A DNA stretch of 33,178 bases from Laspinema palackyanum D2a. GTDB lineage: Bacteria > Cyanobacteriota > Cyanobacteriia > Cyanobacteriales > Laspinemataceae. Positions within the stretch are counted from its first letter, which is position 1, and each line of letters starts with the position of its first letter. The stretch covers positions 19,901-53,078 of the forward strand of contig JAMXFF010000045.1 in assembly GCA_025370845.1 (NCBI GenBank), read 5' to 3'. Below are positions 15,439 through 25,294 of this stretch, in pieces. The notes below the pieces were generated by a model. That model saw only the letters and a program-made list of their open reading frames with translations. It searched no databases and had not been told where the DNA came from. Made by a program: the position numbers and the translations under genes.

Positions 15439-16158
15439 ATGTCATCCACATCCGATTCAGTTCCCAATTCTGAACCGCGATCGCCTGAAAATGCCACCAT
15501 GAGTGATACTGAACGTTGGGGTTCCTTGATTGGCGGCGGTGCAATGGTTTTAATGGGATTGCAACAAGCTTCATTACGCGGGGCTTTACTCGCGATCGCC
15601 GGTGGTGGTTTAGCCTATCGTGCCGCCACCGCTGAAACCAGTCTGAAATCTGCCGTCGAGTCCGCAATGCAAAGCACCGATAAAATCTCCGTTGAACAAA
15701 CCGTCACGATCGCCAATCGTACTCCCGATGAACTCTACCACATCTGGCGCAATTTTGAAAATCTGCCCTTATTTATGAAGCATCTCCAGTCCGTTCAAGT
15801 TCTGGACGAAAAGCGCTCTCATTGGGTCACGAAAGCACCTTTAAATACCACCTTAGAATGGGATGCCGAAATTATCACAGACCAGAAAAATCATCTGATT
15901 GCCTGGACTTCTGTCGAAGATGCCGATATTGAAAATTCCGGATTTGTCCGCTTTCAAACCGCCCCCGGAAACCGAGGTACTCAAGTCAAAGTTGTCCTAG
16001 AATACAAACCCCCCGGCGGCAAACTTACCGATGCCTTTGCCCACCTGGTCGGTCAATCTGCTGAACAGCAAATTCGCGATGATATTCGCAATTTTAAAAT
16101 GCTGGCAGAAGCGGGAGAAATTTCCACCATAGAAGGTCAGCCTTCTGGCGCTTCTTAA
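15439..16158 (+). CDS. SRPBCC (START-like, cyclase/dehydrase-type) protein with N-terminal membrane segment
   Basis: The 239-aa protein begins with a Ser-rich, low-complexity stretch. A Gly/Ala-rich hydrophobic region at about residues 27-63 (SLIGGGAMVLMG; LLAIAGGGLAYR) probably forms one or two membrane helices. Residues about 85-220 form an SRPBCC ligand-binding domain (ISVEQTVTIANRTPDELYHIWRN, split here by about eight residues per element, then ENLPLFMKHL). Such domains bind hydrophobic ligands in a deep pocket; the ligand is unknown. GAGGA precedes the ATG at about nine bases. It is followed in the same direction by a small exported protein and a zinc dehydrogenase; I recall SRPBCC/dehydrogenase neighbours in other cyanobacteria, which hints at a stress or detoxification role. 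Confidence 0.82.
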   Translation: MSSTSDSVPNSEPRSPENATMSDTERWGSLIGGGAMVLMGLQQASLRGALLAIAGGGLAYRAATAETSLKSAVESAMQSTDKISVEQTVTIANRTPDELYHIWRNFENLPLFMKHLQSVQVLDEKRSHWVTKAPLNTTLEWDAEIITDQKNHLIAWTSVEDADIENSGFVRFQTAPGNRGTQVKVVLEYKPPGGKLTDAFAHLVGQSAEQQIRDDIRNFKMLAEAGEISTIEGQPSGAS

Positions 16159-16279
16159 TTTAAGCCTAATTAAAATGAGGATTTATTCCTAAAGAAAGAG
16201 GCAACATTCCCTGATTATTGTTCCAATGAAAATAAGTTTTTTACCAAAAGCTTGAAAACCATTAAAACCAATTGAGCTT

Positions 16280-16648
16280 ATGAATTTAAACAGAACTTGG
16301 CTAAAAAATATTCGCCTCAATCGCACGATTGGCTGGTGTCTAGCCACCCTCACCTTACTGTTCGGATTTGCATTTGGAGGCGTCACGGATAATAGCGCCC
16401 GGGCTGCTAAATTAGTGACCCCGGACTATAATCCCGAACAAGTAGACTCAGCTACGGTTAAGAAGATTAAAAACAGTGCGGAAGATTTCCCCAGTGAAGA
16501 AATTGGGGATACTGGTTTAAAAAATATTCGCAACTTGGGGAAAAATATTCCTAAAGTGATCGAGCAGAATATTGACGAAACCCTGAATCCGGATAACCCT
16601 GATGCTCCTGGAACTCGGTCCGCCACTCCTCGTTCCAATAGCCGGTAA
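16280..16648 (+). CDS. Small exported or membrane-anchored protein of unknown function
   Basis: This is a 122-aa protein. Basic residues at the N-terminus are followed by a hydrophobic helix at about residues 17-34 (IGWCLATLTLLFGFAFGG) and then ARAAK, a plausible signal-peptidase site. The mature part is hydrophilic: about 60 aa with lysine/asparagine-rich amphipathic segments (LKNIRNLGKNIPKVIEQNI) and a disordered Pro/Ser/Arg tail. I recognise no family. It lies 121 bases after the SRPBCC gene and before the dehydrogenase, in the same direction. The ATG has no strong Shine-Dalgarno, but codon use matches neighbours. It is probably a periplasmic or thylakoid-lumen small protein. Confidence 0.7.
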   Translation: MNLNRTWLKNIRLNRTIGWCLATLTLLFGFAFGGVTDNSARAAKLVTPDYNPEQVDSATVKKIKNSAEDFPSEEIGDTGLKNIRNLGKNIPKVIEQNIDETLNPDNPDAPGTRSATPRSNSR

Positions 16649-16649
16649 T

Positions 16650-16813
16650 TGAGAGAGATGTCTCTAGTCTCTCAAATCCAAAGCTTTCCGTCAAATTCAA
16701 AGCTTTCTGTTGAGAGACTGGATGAATTAGGGATGGGTTTTGCTTGAAATACCGGGAGAACCCCACCCTAGCCCTCCCCTTGCTAAGGGGAGGGGACTGG
16801 ATGAATTAGGGAT
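16650..16813. repeat. Cluster of short repeats and hairpins
   Basis: Between the small exported protein and the dehydrogenase are: a hairpin TGAGAGA (16650-16656) with TCTCTCA (16668-16674); two tandem 19-bp units centred on CAAAGCTTTC (16672-16690, 16691-16709); two copies of GACTGGATGAATTAGGGAT (16716-16734, 16795-16813); and a 10-bp stem CCCTCCCCTT (16772-16781) with AAGGGGAGGG (16785-16794). An eight-T run follows at 16813-16820. The GC hairpin plus T-run may terminate transcription before the dehydrogenase. Confidence 0.7.
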
Positions 16814-16882
16814 TTTTTTTCTTTAAACCTGGGAACCGCTAGATAAATCGCCGTTTATTAAAATTTAGGAGAACTCAAAGAA

Positions 16883-18049
16883 ATGAAAGCAGTTTGCTGG
16901 CATGGTAAGAACGATGTGCGGGTTGAGAACGTTCCTGACCCCAGTATTTTAAATCCTAGAGATGCAATTTTAAAAATTACTTCAACGGCGATATGTGGCT
17001 CGGATTTACATCTTTATGATGGGTATATTCCCACCATGCAAAAGGGAGATATTCTCGGCCATGAATTTATGGGGGAAGTAGTCGATAAAGGTTCAGAAGT
17101 GAAGAACCTGAAGAAAGGCGATCTCGTGGTGATTCCGTTTACTATTGCTTGCGGTCATTGTTTCTTCTGTAATCGCGATCTCTGGTCTTTGTGCGACAAC
17201 TCCATCCCCGATGGTAAAATAGTGGAAAAGGCTTACGGTCATACCCCTTCAGGATTATTTGGATACTCCCATATGTTGGGGGGATATGCCGGAGGGCAAG
17301 CGCAATATGTGCGAGTTCCTTTTGCAGATACGGCAGCTTTGAAAATACCGGACGGAATGACGGATAAACAGGTTTTATTTCTTACAGATATCTTTCCCAC
17401 GGGCTATCAAGCGGCGGAATATTGTAACATTCAACCGGGGGATACGGTGGCGATTTGGGGTTGCGGTCCTGTGGGACAATTTGCTATCCGGAGTGCCTAT
17501 ATGTTAGGTGCAGAACGGGTAATTGCCATTGATCGGGTTCCGGAACGGTTGGCGATGGCGCGAGAAGGGAAAGCGGAAACGATTAATTATGAAGAAATCG
17601 ATGCCGGGGAAGCGCTTAAAGAAATGACGGGCGGTATTGGACCGGATTCCTGCATTGATGCGGTGGGATTAGAAGCTCACGGGACCGGATTAGATGCCTT
17701 TTATGATAAGGCGAAACAAAGTTTACGGTTGGAAACCGATCGCCCCACGGCATTAAGACAGGCGATCGTTGCTTGTCGCAAAGGCGGTACTCTGTCGATT
17801 CCCGGGGTGTATGGCGGATTTGTAGATAAGTTTCCTTTGGGGGCGTTGTTTTCTAAAGGATTAACGGTGAAAACGGGACAAACTCATGTCCATAAATACC
17901 TCAAACCGTTACTTGAGCGTATCCAGAATGGGGATATTGATCCAACCTTTGTGATTACCCATGAGATGAGTTTGGAGGAAGCACCCCAAGGGTATGAAAT
18001 ATTTAAGCATAAGCGCGACAATTGCATTAAAATTGTCTTAAATCCTTAA
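16883..18049 (+). CDS. Zinc-dependent alcohol dehydrogenase, formaldehyde-dehydrogenase-like
   Basis: The 388-aa medium-chain dehydrogenase has the catalytic zinc ligands Cys38 (ICGSD), His60-Glu61 (GHEF) and a likely Asp169 (FLTDIFPTG), the structural zinc cysteines 90, 93, 96 and 104 ([15 protein letters not shown]), and the Rossmann motif WGCGPVG (192-198) followed by AIDR, which favours NAD. The long segment before the Rossmann fold ([20 protein letters not shown]) and [14 protein letters not shown] are typical of the glutathione-independent formaldehyde dehydrogenase subgroup. It should oxidise a small aldehyde or alcohol in the cytosol. AGGAG lies 11 bases before the ATG. Probably its own transcription unit, given the upstream hairpin; a terminator follows. 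Confidence 0.92.
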   Translation: MKAVCWHGKNDVRVENVPDPSILNPRDAILKITSTAICGSDLHLYDGYIPTMQKGDILGHEFMGEVVDKGSEVKNLKKGDLVVIPFTIACGHCFFCNRDLWSLCDNSIPDGKIVEKAYGHTPSGLFGYSHMLGGYAGGQAQYVRVPFADTAALKIPDGMTDKQVLFLTDIFPTGYQAAEYCNIQPGDTVAIWGCGPVGQFAIRSAYMLGAERVIAIDRVPERLAMAREGKAETINYEEIDAGEALKEMTGGIGPDSCIDAVGLEAHGTGLDAFYDKAKQSLRLETDRPTALRQAIVACRKGGTLSIPGVYGGFVDKFPLGALFSKGLTVKTGQTHVHKYLKPLLERIQNGDIDPTFVITHEMSLEEAPQGYEIFKHKRDNCIKIVLNP

Positions 18050-18065
18050 CTCTCAGATGAGGGGG

Positions 18066-18092
18066 ACTGCATGGAGTCATCTATGCAGTTTT
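18066..18092 (+). terminator. Terminator of the zinc dehydrogenase gene
   Basis: ACTGCAT (18066-18072) pairs with ATGCAGT (18083-18089) and runs into TTTT. It begins 17 bases after the stop codon. Confidence 0.65.
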
Positions 18093-18124
18093 CGCCCTCT
18101 ATCTTGTGAAGTGCGGAACTGAAA

Positions 18125-18157
18125 AGCGGGCGATTGTCATGATGGCGATCGCCCGCT
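18125..18157. repeat. Hairpin with 10-bp perfect stem upstream of rimM
   Basis: AGCGGGCGAT (18125-18134) pairs with ATCGCCCGCT (18148-18157) over a 13-base loop. The right arm includes a HIP1 octamer (GCGATCGC). It starts 33 bases after the preceding terminator and may be a second barrier to read-through or part of the rimM leader. Confidence 0.55.
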
Positions 18158-18208
18158 ATCGCCGCAGGGATTCTCTATCCTTCCCTCTTTTTGTCGTGAT
18201 AACTCACT

Positions 18209-18835
18209 ATGAAACAACAGCCCTCAACTCCGAAAACACGCCCTTCCGACGAGTGGATCGAAATTGGTAAAATCATTGGCGTGCAAGGTCTCAACGGTGA
18301 AGTTCGGGTCTATCCCTCCACGGACTTCCCAGAACGGTTTGAGGAACCGGGACAGCGATGGTTAAAGTATCCTAATCAAACCACTCCTCAATCGGTGGAA
18401 TTACTGCATGGTCGATTGATTGAAAATAAGGGAATCTTTATCGTCAAATTGGCAGAGGTGACCGATCGCAATCAGGCCGAAGCGTTGCGCGGTTCTATAT
18501 TCTTTGTTCCCCAAGGCGATCGTCCCCATTTAGAGGAAGATGAGTATTACATCCAAGATTTAATTGGATTAGTGGCGATCGACCAACGCACGGGAAAGGA
18601 AATCGGGACCGTCGTCGAAATTCTCAGCGCCGGTCATGATATTTTGGCAATTAAACCTCCGGTTGCTCCTCCTGAAAACCCTGACATTTCTGAGACTTCA
18701 GAGCCTCCCGAAAAACGAAAATCTCAGCCCAATATTTTAATTCCATTTGTGAAAGAAATTGTCCCCATTGTGGATATGGCAGCCGGTCGCGTGGAAATCA
18801 ATCCACCCCCGGGTTTACTAGAAGTGAATAATTAG
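18209..18835 (+). CDS. rimM: Ribosome maturation factor RimM
   Basis: The 208-aa protein has the RimM N-terminal beta-barrel (about 15-105; EIGKIIGVQGLNGEVRVYP, then RGSIFFVP) and a C-terminal PRC-barrel (about 110-200; EYYIQDLIGLVAID, GTVVEIL, ILIPFVKEIVPIVDM). RimM binds ribosomal protein uS19 and assists maturation of the 30S head. A proline-rich insertion at about 150-174 (PPVAPPENPDISETSEPPEK) extends a PRC loop; it does not disturb the core. The usual neighbours trmD, rpsP and rplS are not here, so the gene stands alone. The ATG lacks a strong Shine-Dalgarno. An unusually long terminator follows. Confidence 0.94.
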   Translation: MKQQPSTPKTRPSDEWIEIGKIIGVQGLNGEVRVYPSTDFPERFEEPGQRWLKYPNQTTPQSVELLHGRLIENKGIFIVKLAEVTDRNQAEALRGSIFFVPQGDRPHLEEDEYYIQDLIGLVAIDQRTGKEIGTVVEILSAGHDILAIKPPVAPPENPDISETSEPPEKRKSQPNILIPFVKEIVPIVDMAAGRVEINPPPGLLEVNN

Positions 18836-19261
18836 ATGTATTGCCAAATTCTTAAAAGCCCCCCTTAATCTAACAAACAAGGGGGGCTTTTGAGAATTTG
18901 GCTCCCCGTCTATTCTCCCGAATCTCCTTACGGGGTAAGTATTTTTACGAAACATTCAAGACCACGGGACACAGAGCCGGGACGAGAAGAGTGCTTCTTC
19001 CGAATTAGATTAATTTTTATTAAATTTGAAAGACTTTGGATTATTTTTGGGTAGGTTAGATTAAAATAGAATCGGACTAATCTTAACGCAAGTCTCAGCA
19101 TTTAAAGGCTGTCAAGACTCGGGTTAGGATGAAAGGTTTTGAACTCGCCGATGTAATGGCAGGTAAAGACTGCGGATCAAAGGCGATCGCCACGGGGAAG
19201 CGCTCAACCTCCAACTCACCATCAAACCCTCATCCTCAATTTCCGACCTGGGAGAATCATC
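18836..19261. other. 426-bp intergenic region before the kinase operon
   Basis: It holds the rimM terminator (18843-18902) and then an A/T-rich stretch at about 19000-19075 that is likely promoter DNA for the kinase operon. A GGAG at 19251-19254 serves as ribosome binding site for ATG 19262. No gene is supported. Confidence 0.55.
18843..18902 (+). terminator. Very long rimM terminator hairpin
   Basis: The arms 18843-18866 and 18879-18902 pair over 24 bp with only one G-T wobble (18853/18892); the core is AAAAGCCCCCCTT with AAGGGGGGCTTTT. The loop is 12 bases. It shares its right arm (GGGGGGCTTTTGAGAATTTG) with the 88-bp tandem repeat at 13715-13890, so it belongs to a dispersed terminator-like repeat family. 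Confidence 0.8.
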
Positions 19262-22200
19262 ATGGCTGTCAACTTAATAAATAACTATGAATTCCTGGAA
19301 ACCCTGCACTCAGGAGGCAGAACAGTTATTTATCGCGCTCGAAACCAGGTCGATGGCTCCAAGGCAATCGTCAAGACCCTCAAATCTGAATACCCCAGCC
19401 TCGCGGATATTACCCGCCTGCGCCACGAATATCAAATTTTAGAAAACCTTCACATTAACACCATTATTCAACCCCTCGGGTTAGAAACCTATAAAAACGG
19501 GTGGGCGCTTTTCCTAGAAGATACCGAGTCGCTCTCTTTAGGTGAGTGGATAGTTTCTCACTCTCTTTCTCAGATTAAATTTCTGGAAGTCGCAATTTCC
19601 CTCGTGGATGCTATCAGCGAACTCCACAACCATCACATTATTCATAAAGATATCAAACCTCAAAATATTATCATCAATCCCCTCACCGGAACGATTCAAC
19701 TGATTGATTTCAGCATTGCCTCACGCCTCGAACGAGAAAGTCCCACCGTGAGTCATCCCGACTTACTCGAAGGGACCCTCGCCTATATGTCTCCGGAACA
19801 AACCGGCAGAATGAACCGCACTTTAGACTACCGGACTGATTTTTACTCCCTGGGAGTAACCTTCTATGAACTGTTAACGGGAACTTTACCCTTTACCAGT
19901 AACGACCCCTTAGAACTGGTCCATAGTCATATTGCCAAAATCCCAATTCCCCCCCATCAAGTCAATCCAGAAATTCCCGAAGCAATTTCTGCCTTGATTA
20001 TGAAATTGCTCGCCAAAACCGCAGAAGACCGCTATCAAAGTGCTGCCGGATTAAAATTTGACCTCGAAACCTGCTTAATCCAGTTACAAACCACCGGAGA
20101 AATTACCCAGTTTATTCCGGGTCATGCGGACCAAGCCGGACAACTCGCCATTCCTCAAAAACTTTATGGACGGGATGCCGAAATTGCCACCCTGTTAAAC
20201 ACCTTTGATCGGGTTGCGAATGGCAGCAGTGAACTCATGCTAGTTTCCGGCTATTCCGGGATTGGAAAAACAGTTTTAGTCGCTGAAGTTCACAAACCGA
20301 TTGTGCGACAACGGGGCTACTTTATTAGCGGTAAATTCGACCAATTCAAACGAAATATCCCCTTTGCTTCTCTGATTCAAGCCTTCCAATCCTTAATTCG
20401 GCAACTGCTTACGGAACGAGACGCCCAAATCCAGATTTGGAAAGAACGGCTATTATCCGCTTTGGGAAACAATGGACAAGTTATTATCGACGTGATTCCC
20501 GAAGTCGAACTCATTATCGGCAAACAACTCCCCCTCCCGGAACTCGCTGCCACAGAATCCCAAAATCGATTTAGTCGAGTCTTCAAACAATTTATCAGTG
20601 TATTTACCACAAAAGAACACCCCCTAGTTGTCTTTTTAGATGACCTACAGTGGGCCGACTCCGCCTCATTAAAACTGATTGAATTATTAATGCTCGATAG
20701 CGAGAGTCAGTATTTTCTCCTCATAGGAGCCTATCGAGATAACGAAGTCTCCCCCGTCCATCCCACGATTCAAACCATTGAAAGAATAGAACAAGCCGGG
20801 ACAGTCATTCATAACATTGTCCTATCTCCCTTACAACTGAATCATGTTGAAGAGTTAGTGAGTGAGACTCTGAATGAAACAGCCCGGTCCCAACCCTTAG
20901 CGGAACTGTTATTTAATAAAACCGGAGGAAATCCCTTCTTCCTAACACAACTGCTCTTAAGCTTGTATCAAGAAACCTTACTGGTTTATCACTTGAACCG
21001 TGGGGAATGGGAGTGGAATATGGCTCAAATTCACGCCATTGGAATTACGGATTATACCGTGGTTGAATTAATGGCTCGCAATCTCCGCAAATTGCCAAAA
21101 GCGACCCAGGAAGTGGTCAAGTTAGCCGCTTGTATTGGGAATAGTTTTAATTTAGAAGTGCTGGGAATTGTCAAGGAGCAATCTAGCTCATTGACAGCAG
21201 CAGAATTATGGTCTGCCCTGCAAGCGGGGTTAATTTTACCGTTAAGTAATGAATATAAAATTCCCTTGGTCTTTAGTGCCGAGGAATCCTCCGGAATTTC
21301 CTTAAGCGATGTCCGGGTAGATTACAAATTTTTGCATGACCGAGTACAACAAGCGGCCTATTCTCTGATTCCTGAACAGGAGAAAAAACAGACCCATTTA
21401 AAAATTGGGAAGCTGCTCCTACAGTCTACGAATGAGGAAGAACGGAAAGAGAATATTTTCACCTTGGTTAATCAGCTCAATTATGGGACGGATTTACTCA
21501 CCTCTGAATCCGAAAAATATCAACTAGCTGCTTTGAATTTGATGGCAGGACAAAAAGCCAAAGCAGCTACGGCTTATGAATCGGCGGTTAAATATTTAAA
21601 GGTGGGGTTGAGCTTATTAGAAGATGGTTGTTGGGAAACTGACTACCCCCTCATATTATCGCTTTATAATGAGGCCGCAGAAGCGGTCTATCTGACCGGT
21701 GATTTTCCCCAGATGCAGCGATTGATTGAGGTCGTCTTACAGCAGGCTTTATCCCTCCTGGATAAAGTCAAGGTGTATGAAATCCAGATGCAAGCCTATT
21801 TAGCCCAAGGTCAGGTATCAGAATCCCTCAATTTGGGGCTGTCAGTCTTAAAGGAATTAGGAATCGACTTGCCCGATGAACCCAATTTTTCGGATGTTCA
21901 GCAAGCACTTGCTCATACCTCATCGGTTTTGGGGAATAAGGAAAATGAAGAGTTACTGAATCTTCCACTTATGAGGGATCCTCATCAATTGGCCACGATT
22001 AGCATTCTGTCCCAAATTTGGTCTTCCGCCTATATGGGGTCACCCTTAATGATGCCTTTAATCGGGTGTAAACAGGTAGATTTATCCGTGGAATATGGGA
22101 ATGCGCCAGTTTCTTCTTTGGCCTATGCCTTATATGCGTTTTTCTTGTGTGGCTTTGGGGAGATTGAGCGAGCTTATCAGTTAGGGCAAATGGCTTTAGG

Positions 22201-25200
22201 GTTGGCTTCTCAATTTAATTTAAAAAATATTGAAACCAAAACGGGTGGAATTGTTTATGCAGGAATTATTCCGTGGAAAGAACCGTTGAGCAAGACTTTA
22301 GAGCCATTGCGCTCTAATTATTTTTTGGGACTAGAAAGCGGAGAATTAGAATATGGCCATTATTGTATTTATGAGTACAGTTATTACTCATTTTTTTCCG
22401 GAAAGCCGCTGGTGTCCCTAGAACGAGAAGTTGCAAAAATTAGTGAGGCCCTGAAAAAGGCTAACCAAGAAAACTCTCTGGAGTATCAGAAAATTGTGTG
22501 GCAAGCGATTTTAAATTTAATCGGAGAGGCAGACAATCCCGAGATAATGAAGGGAAAAGGCTATGATGAAGAGATGATGATGGCTCCGGATATCCAGACG
22601 GATAATCAATTGGGTCGTCATTATTTTTCCACCTATAAAGTCATGCTTTGTTGTCTGTTTGGAAATTACTTAGAAGGGTTGCGGGCTATTGGGATTCTTG
22701 AGGATTCATTGGGCGCAACTTCAGGACAGGTGACGGTGACTATCTATTATTTTTATGAATCTATCCTCCGGTTGGGTCTATATGAGAATGGATCGGATGC
22801 TGAGAAAACTTTGATTCTGGCGCGGGTTGAAGAAAATCAAGTAAAACTCCAGAAATGGGCGACTCATGCACCGATGAATTTGTTACATAAATTCTATTTA
22901 GTAGAGGCGGAACGGTATCGGGTTTTAGGGAAAAAGTTGGAGGCGATCGAGATGTACGATCGCGCGATCGCCTTAGCGAAAGAAAACCATTATATCCAGG
23001 ACGAAGCTTTCGCCTGTGAACTCAGCGCCAAATTTTATCAGTCATGGGGTAAACAAACGATTGCTACAGCCTATATGACTGATGCTTACTATGGTTACAT
23101 CCGCTGGGGTGCGAATGGGAAAGTCCAAGATTTGGAACAACGGTATCCTGAATTATTGGGTTCAGTATTGAATCCGGCGAGCAATATACAGACGACTTCC
23201 ACGACTGCCTCCATCACCCAGGAAACGATCACGTCATCCAGTGCGATCGATACAAGTATTCTGGATATGGCATCGGTGATCAAAGCGTCCCAAGTGATTT
23301 CTATGGAAATTGTGCTGCCGCATTTGCTGGATAAATTGATGAAAATTTTAATTGAAAATGCGGGTGCAGAACGGGGAACCCTGATTTTATCCCATGAGGG
23401 GAAATGGTTAATTGAAGCCAGTGGGACGAAAGAAGACGTACAGGTGCTACAATCCCTCCCGGTTGAAGAAAGTACAGACTTGGCGATCGCCGCTATTAAA
23501 TATGTAATTCAAACCCAGGAAGATGTCATTCTCAAGGATGCGAGTACAGAGGAATTCTTGAGTAATGACCCCTACCTTCAGGTCCACAAAACCAAGTCAT
23601 TACTCTGTTTACCGATTCTGTCCCACGGTCAACTTAAAGCCATCTTATATTTGGAAAATAATTTAATTTCAGGGGCTTTTACAACTAGGCGGGTCGAAGT
23701 CTTAAAAATGCTGTCATCCCAAGCCGCGATCGCCTTGGAAAATGCCACCCTTTACCATACCCTAGAACTGAAAGTTGAAGCCAGAACTCAGGAATTAAAA
23801 ACAAAAAACGACCGTTTAGAAATCGAAATCAAAGAACGGCAACGGGCCGAAAAAGCGGCTGATGCTGCGAATCGGGCCAAGAGTCAATTCCTGGCCAGTA
23901 TGAGTCATGAACTGCGAACTCCCCTCAACGGAATTTTAGGCTATGCCCAAATTCTCAACCGAGACAAAACCCTGAGTCAAACTCAGAAAAGTGGGGTAAA
24001 AATTATTCACAAGTGCGGCGAACACTTGCTAAATCTAATTAACGATGTCTTAGATTTGTCGAAAATAGAAGCCGGAAAAATGGAATTGCAAACCAGCCCA
24101 TTCCATCTCCCGGAGTTTTTACACAGTATTGCCGATATCTGCCGGGTTCGCGCTGAAAGTAAGGGGATTTCCCTGATCTATGAACCCTCCTCTCACCTGC
24201 CGCTAGGGGTTTGTGCCGATGAAAAACGGTTGCGCCAGGTGTTGATTAACTTACTCGGGAATGCGGTCAAATTTACCGAAAGCGGTGGAGTCACCTTTAA
24301 AGTGGAAGCTTTCCCTCCGCAGACCCCAGATGCGGAACCTCCTCTGATTACCCTGCGATTTTTAGTCCGGGATACAGGAATTGGGATTGAACCGGAGCAA
24401 ATCGGCAACATCTTTTTACCCTTTGAGCAGGTGAATGGAACTGTTCGTCAAACGGAAGGGACGGGATTGGGACTCGCGATTAGTTCTCAATTAGTCCAAA
24501 TGATGGGGAGTTCGATTCATCTGGAGAGTGAGGTGGGAAAGGGTAGCCAGTTTTGGTTTGAAGTCGAATTGCCTCTGGTAGAACATTGCGCCGAGGAACT
24601 CAAAGAATCCCAACAAATTATTAGAGGATTTGTGGGCGCACCTCGGAAAATTTTGGTGGTGGATGACCGATGGGAAAATCGATCGGTCTTGGTGAATTTA
24701 CTCACTCCCCTCGGATTTGAAGTCCAAGAAGCAATGGATGGGCAAGATTGCCTAAATCAAGTATCTTCTTTTCAACCGGATTGCATCATCATTGATTTGG
24801 TGATGCCGGTGATGGATGGGTTTGAAGCGATGCGTCGGATTAGAAAAATGCCCGAAGCGAAAAATGTGGTAGCCATCGGGACCTCAGCGAGTATTTTCTC
24901 GTCCCAGGAACAATCTTGTCTGAATATTGGCTGTAATGATTTTCTACTCAAACCGATTCGAGATGATCAACTGTTGAGTTGCTTAGGAAGCCATTTAGAT
25001 TTAGAATGGATCTATGAGGAGCAAGCAGTTGGGAGTGCTGAATCCAGTCTGATCCCTGCTTCTATCCCCCCTCACTTGAGTGAAGCGATCGCCCCTAAAG
25101 CAGAGGAATTAGCTATTTTATTCGACTTGGCAATGAAGGGCGAATTGGTCACGATTCAAGAACGAGTGCAACGCTTGGTAGATGGGGAACCACGTTATGC

Positions 25201-25294
25201 ACCGTTTGCAACTCAGGTGATTCACTTGGCTAAAACCTTTGCCGAAGAGGAATTACTAGCTTTTGTTCAAGGGTATATGGAGGCAGGACAATGA
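19262..25294 (+). CDS. Hybrid Ser/Thr protein kinase - AAA ATPase - GAF - histidine kinase - receiver (HstK type)
   Basis: This 2010-aa multidomain sensor has, in order: a Ser/Thr kinase at about 1-270 (Lys38 in AIVK; HKDIKPQN with Asp130; DFS at 149-151 in place of DFG; SPEQTGRMNR); an AAA/NACHT-like ATPase at about 300-590 (Walker A GYSGIGKT with Lys336; Walker B FLDDLQWAD with Asp460-Asp461); a long helical TPR-like region at about 600-1310; a GAF domain at about 1347-1495; a coiled coil; HisKA with His1549 (MSHELRTPLNG); HATPase (NLLGNAVKFT about 1663, DTGIGI 1704, GTGLGLAIS about 1733); and a receiver with Asp1801-1802, phospho-acceptor Asp1845 and Lys1897. An 80-aa helical tail follows. 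It is cytosolic, with no membrane segments. GGAG lies seven bases before the ATG. The ligand sensed is unknown. The downstream kinase overlaps it by four bases. Confidence 0.95.
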   Translation: MAVNLINNYEFLETLHSGGRTVIYRARNQVDGSKAIVKTLKSEYPSLADITRLRHEYQILENLHINTIIQPLGLETYKNGWALFLEDTESLSLGEWIVSHSLSQIKFLEVAISLVDAISELHNHHIIHKDIKPQNIIINPLTGTIQLIDFSIASRLERESPTVSHPDLLEGTLAYMSPEQTGRMNRTLDYRTDFYSLGVTFYELLTGTLPFTSNDPLELVHSHIAKIPIPPHQVNPEIPEAISALIMKLLAKTAEDRYQSAAGLKFDLETCLIQLQTTGEITQFIPGHADQAGQLAIPQKLYGRDAEIATLLNTFDRVANGSSELMLVSGYSGIGKTVLVAEVHKPIVRQRGYFISGKFDQFKRNIPFASLIQAFQSLIRQLLTERDAQIQIWKERLLSALGNNGQVIIDVIPEVELIIGKQLPLPELAATESQNRFSRVFKQFISVFTTKEHPLVVFLDDLQWADSASLKLIELLMLDSESQYFLLIGAYRDNEVSPVHPTIQTIERIEQAGTVIHNIVLSPLQLNHVEELVSETLNETARSQPLAELLFNKTGGNPFFLTQLLLSLYQETLLVYHLNRGEWEWNMAQIHAIGITDYTVVELMARNLRKLPKATQEVVKLAACIGNSFNLEVLGIVKEQSSSLTAAELWSALQAGLILPLSNEYKIPLVFSAEESSGISLSDVRVDYKFLHDRVQQAAYSLIPEQEKKQTHLKIGKLLLQSTNEEERKENIFTLVNQLNYGTDLLTSESEKYQLAALNLMAGQKAKAATAYESAVKYLKVGLSLLEDGCWETDYPLILSLYNEAAEAVYLTGDFPQMQRLIEVVLQQALSLLDKVKVYEIQMQAYLAQGQVSESLNLGLSVLKELGIDLPDEPNFSDVQQALAHTSSVLGNKENEELLNLPLMRDPHQLATISILSQIWSSAYMGSPLMMPLIGCKQVDLSVEYGNAPVSSLAYALYAFFLCGFGEIERAYQLGQMALGLASQFNLKNIETKTGGIVYAGIIPWKEPLSKTLEPLRSNYFLGLESGELEYGHYCIYEYSYYSFFSGKPLVSLEREVAKISEALKKANQENSLEYQKIVWQAILNLIGEADNPEIMKGKGYDEEMMMAPDIQTDNQLGRHYFSTYKVMLCCLFGNYLEGLRAIGILEDSLGATSGQVTVTIYYFYESILRLGLYENGSDAEKTLILARVEENQVKLQKWATHAPMNLLHKFYLVEAERYRVLGKKLEAIEMYDRAIALAKENHYIQDEAFACELSAKFYQSWGKQTIATAYMTDAYYGYIRWGANGKVQDLEQRYPELLGSVLNPASNIQTTSTTASITQETITSSSAIDTSILDMASVIKASQVISMEIVLPHLLDKLMKILIENAGAERGTLILSHEGKWLIEASGTKEDVQVLQSLPVEESTDLAIAAIKYVIQTQEDVILKDASTEEFLSNDPYLQVHKTKSLLCLPILSHGQLKAILYLENNLISGAFTTRRVEVLKMLSSQAAIALENATLYHTLELKVEARTQELKTKNDRLEIEIKERQRAEKAADAANRAKSQFLASMSHELRTPLNGILGYAQILNRDKTLSQTQKSGVKIIHKCGEHLLNLINDVLDLSKIEAGKMELQTSPFHLPEFLHSIADICRVRAESKGISLIYEPSSHLPLGVCADEKRLRQVLINLLGNAVKFTESGGVTFKVEAFPPQTPDAEPPLITLRFLVRDTGIGIEPEQIGNIFLPFEQVNGTVRQTEGTGLGLAISSQLVQMMGSSIHLESEVGKGSQFWFEVELPLVEHCAEELKESQQIIRGFVGAPRKILVVDDRWENRSVLVNLLTPLGFEVQEAMDGQDCLNQVSSFQPDCIIIDLVMPVMDGFEAMRRIRKMPEAKNVVAIGTSASIFSSQEQSCLNIGCNDFLLKPIRDDQLLSCLGSHLDLEWIYEEQAVGSAESSLIPASIPPHLSEAIAPKAEELAILFDLAMKGELVTIQERVQRLVDGEPRYAPFATQVIHLAKTFAEEELLAFVQGYMEAGQ

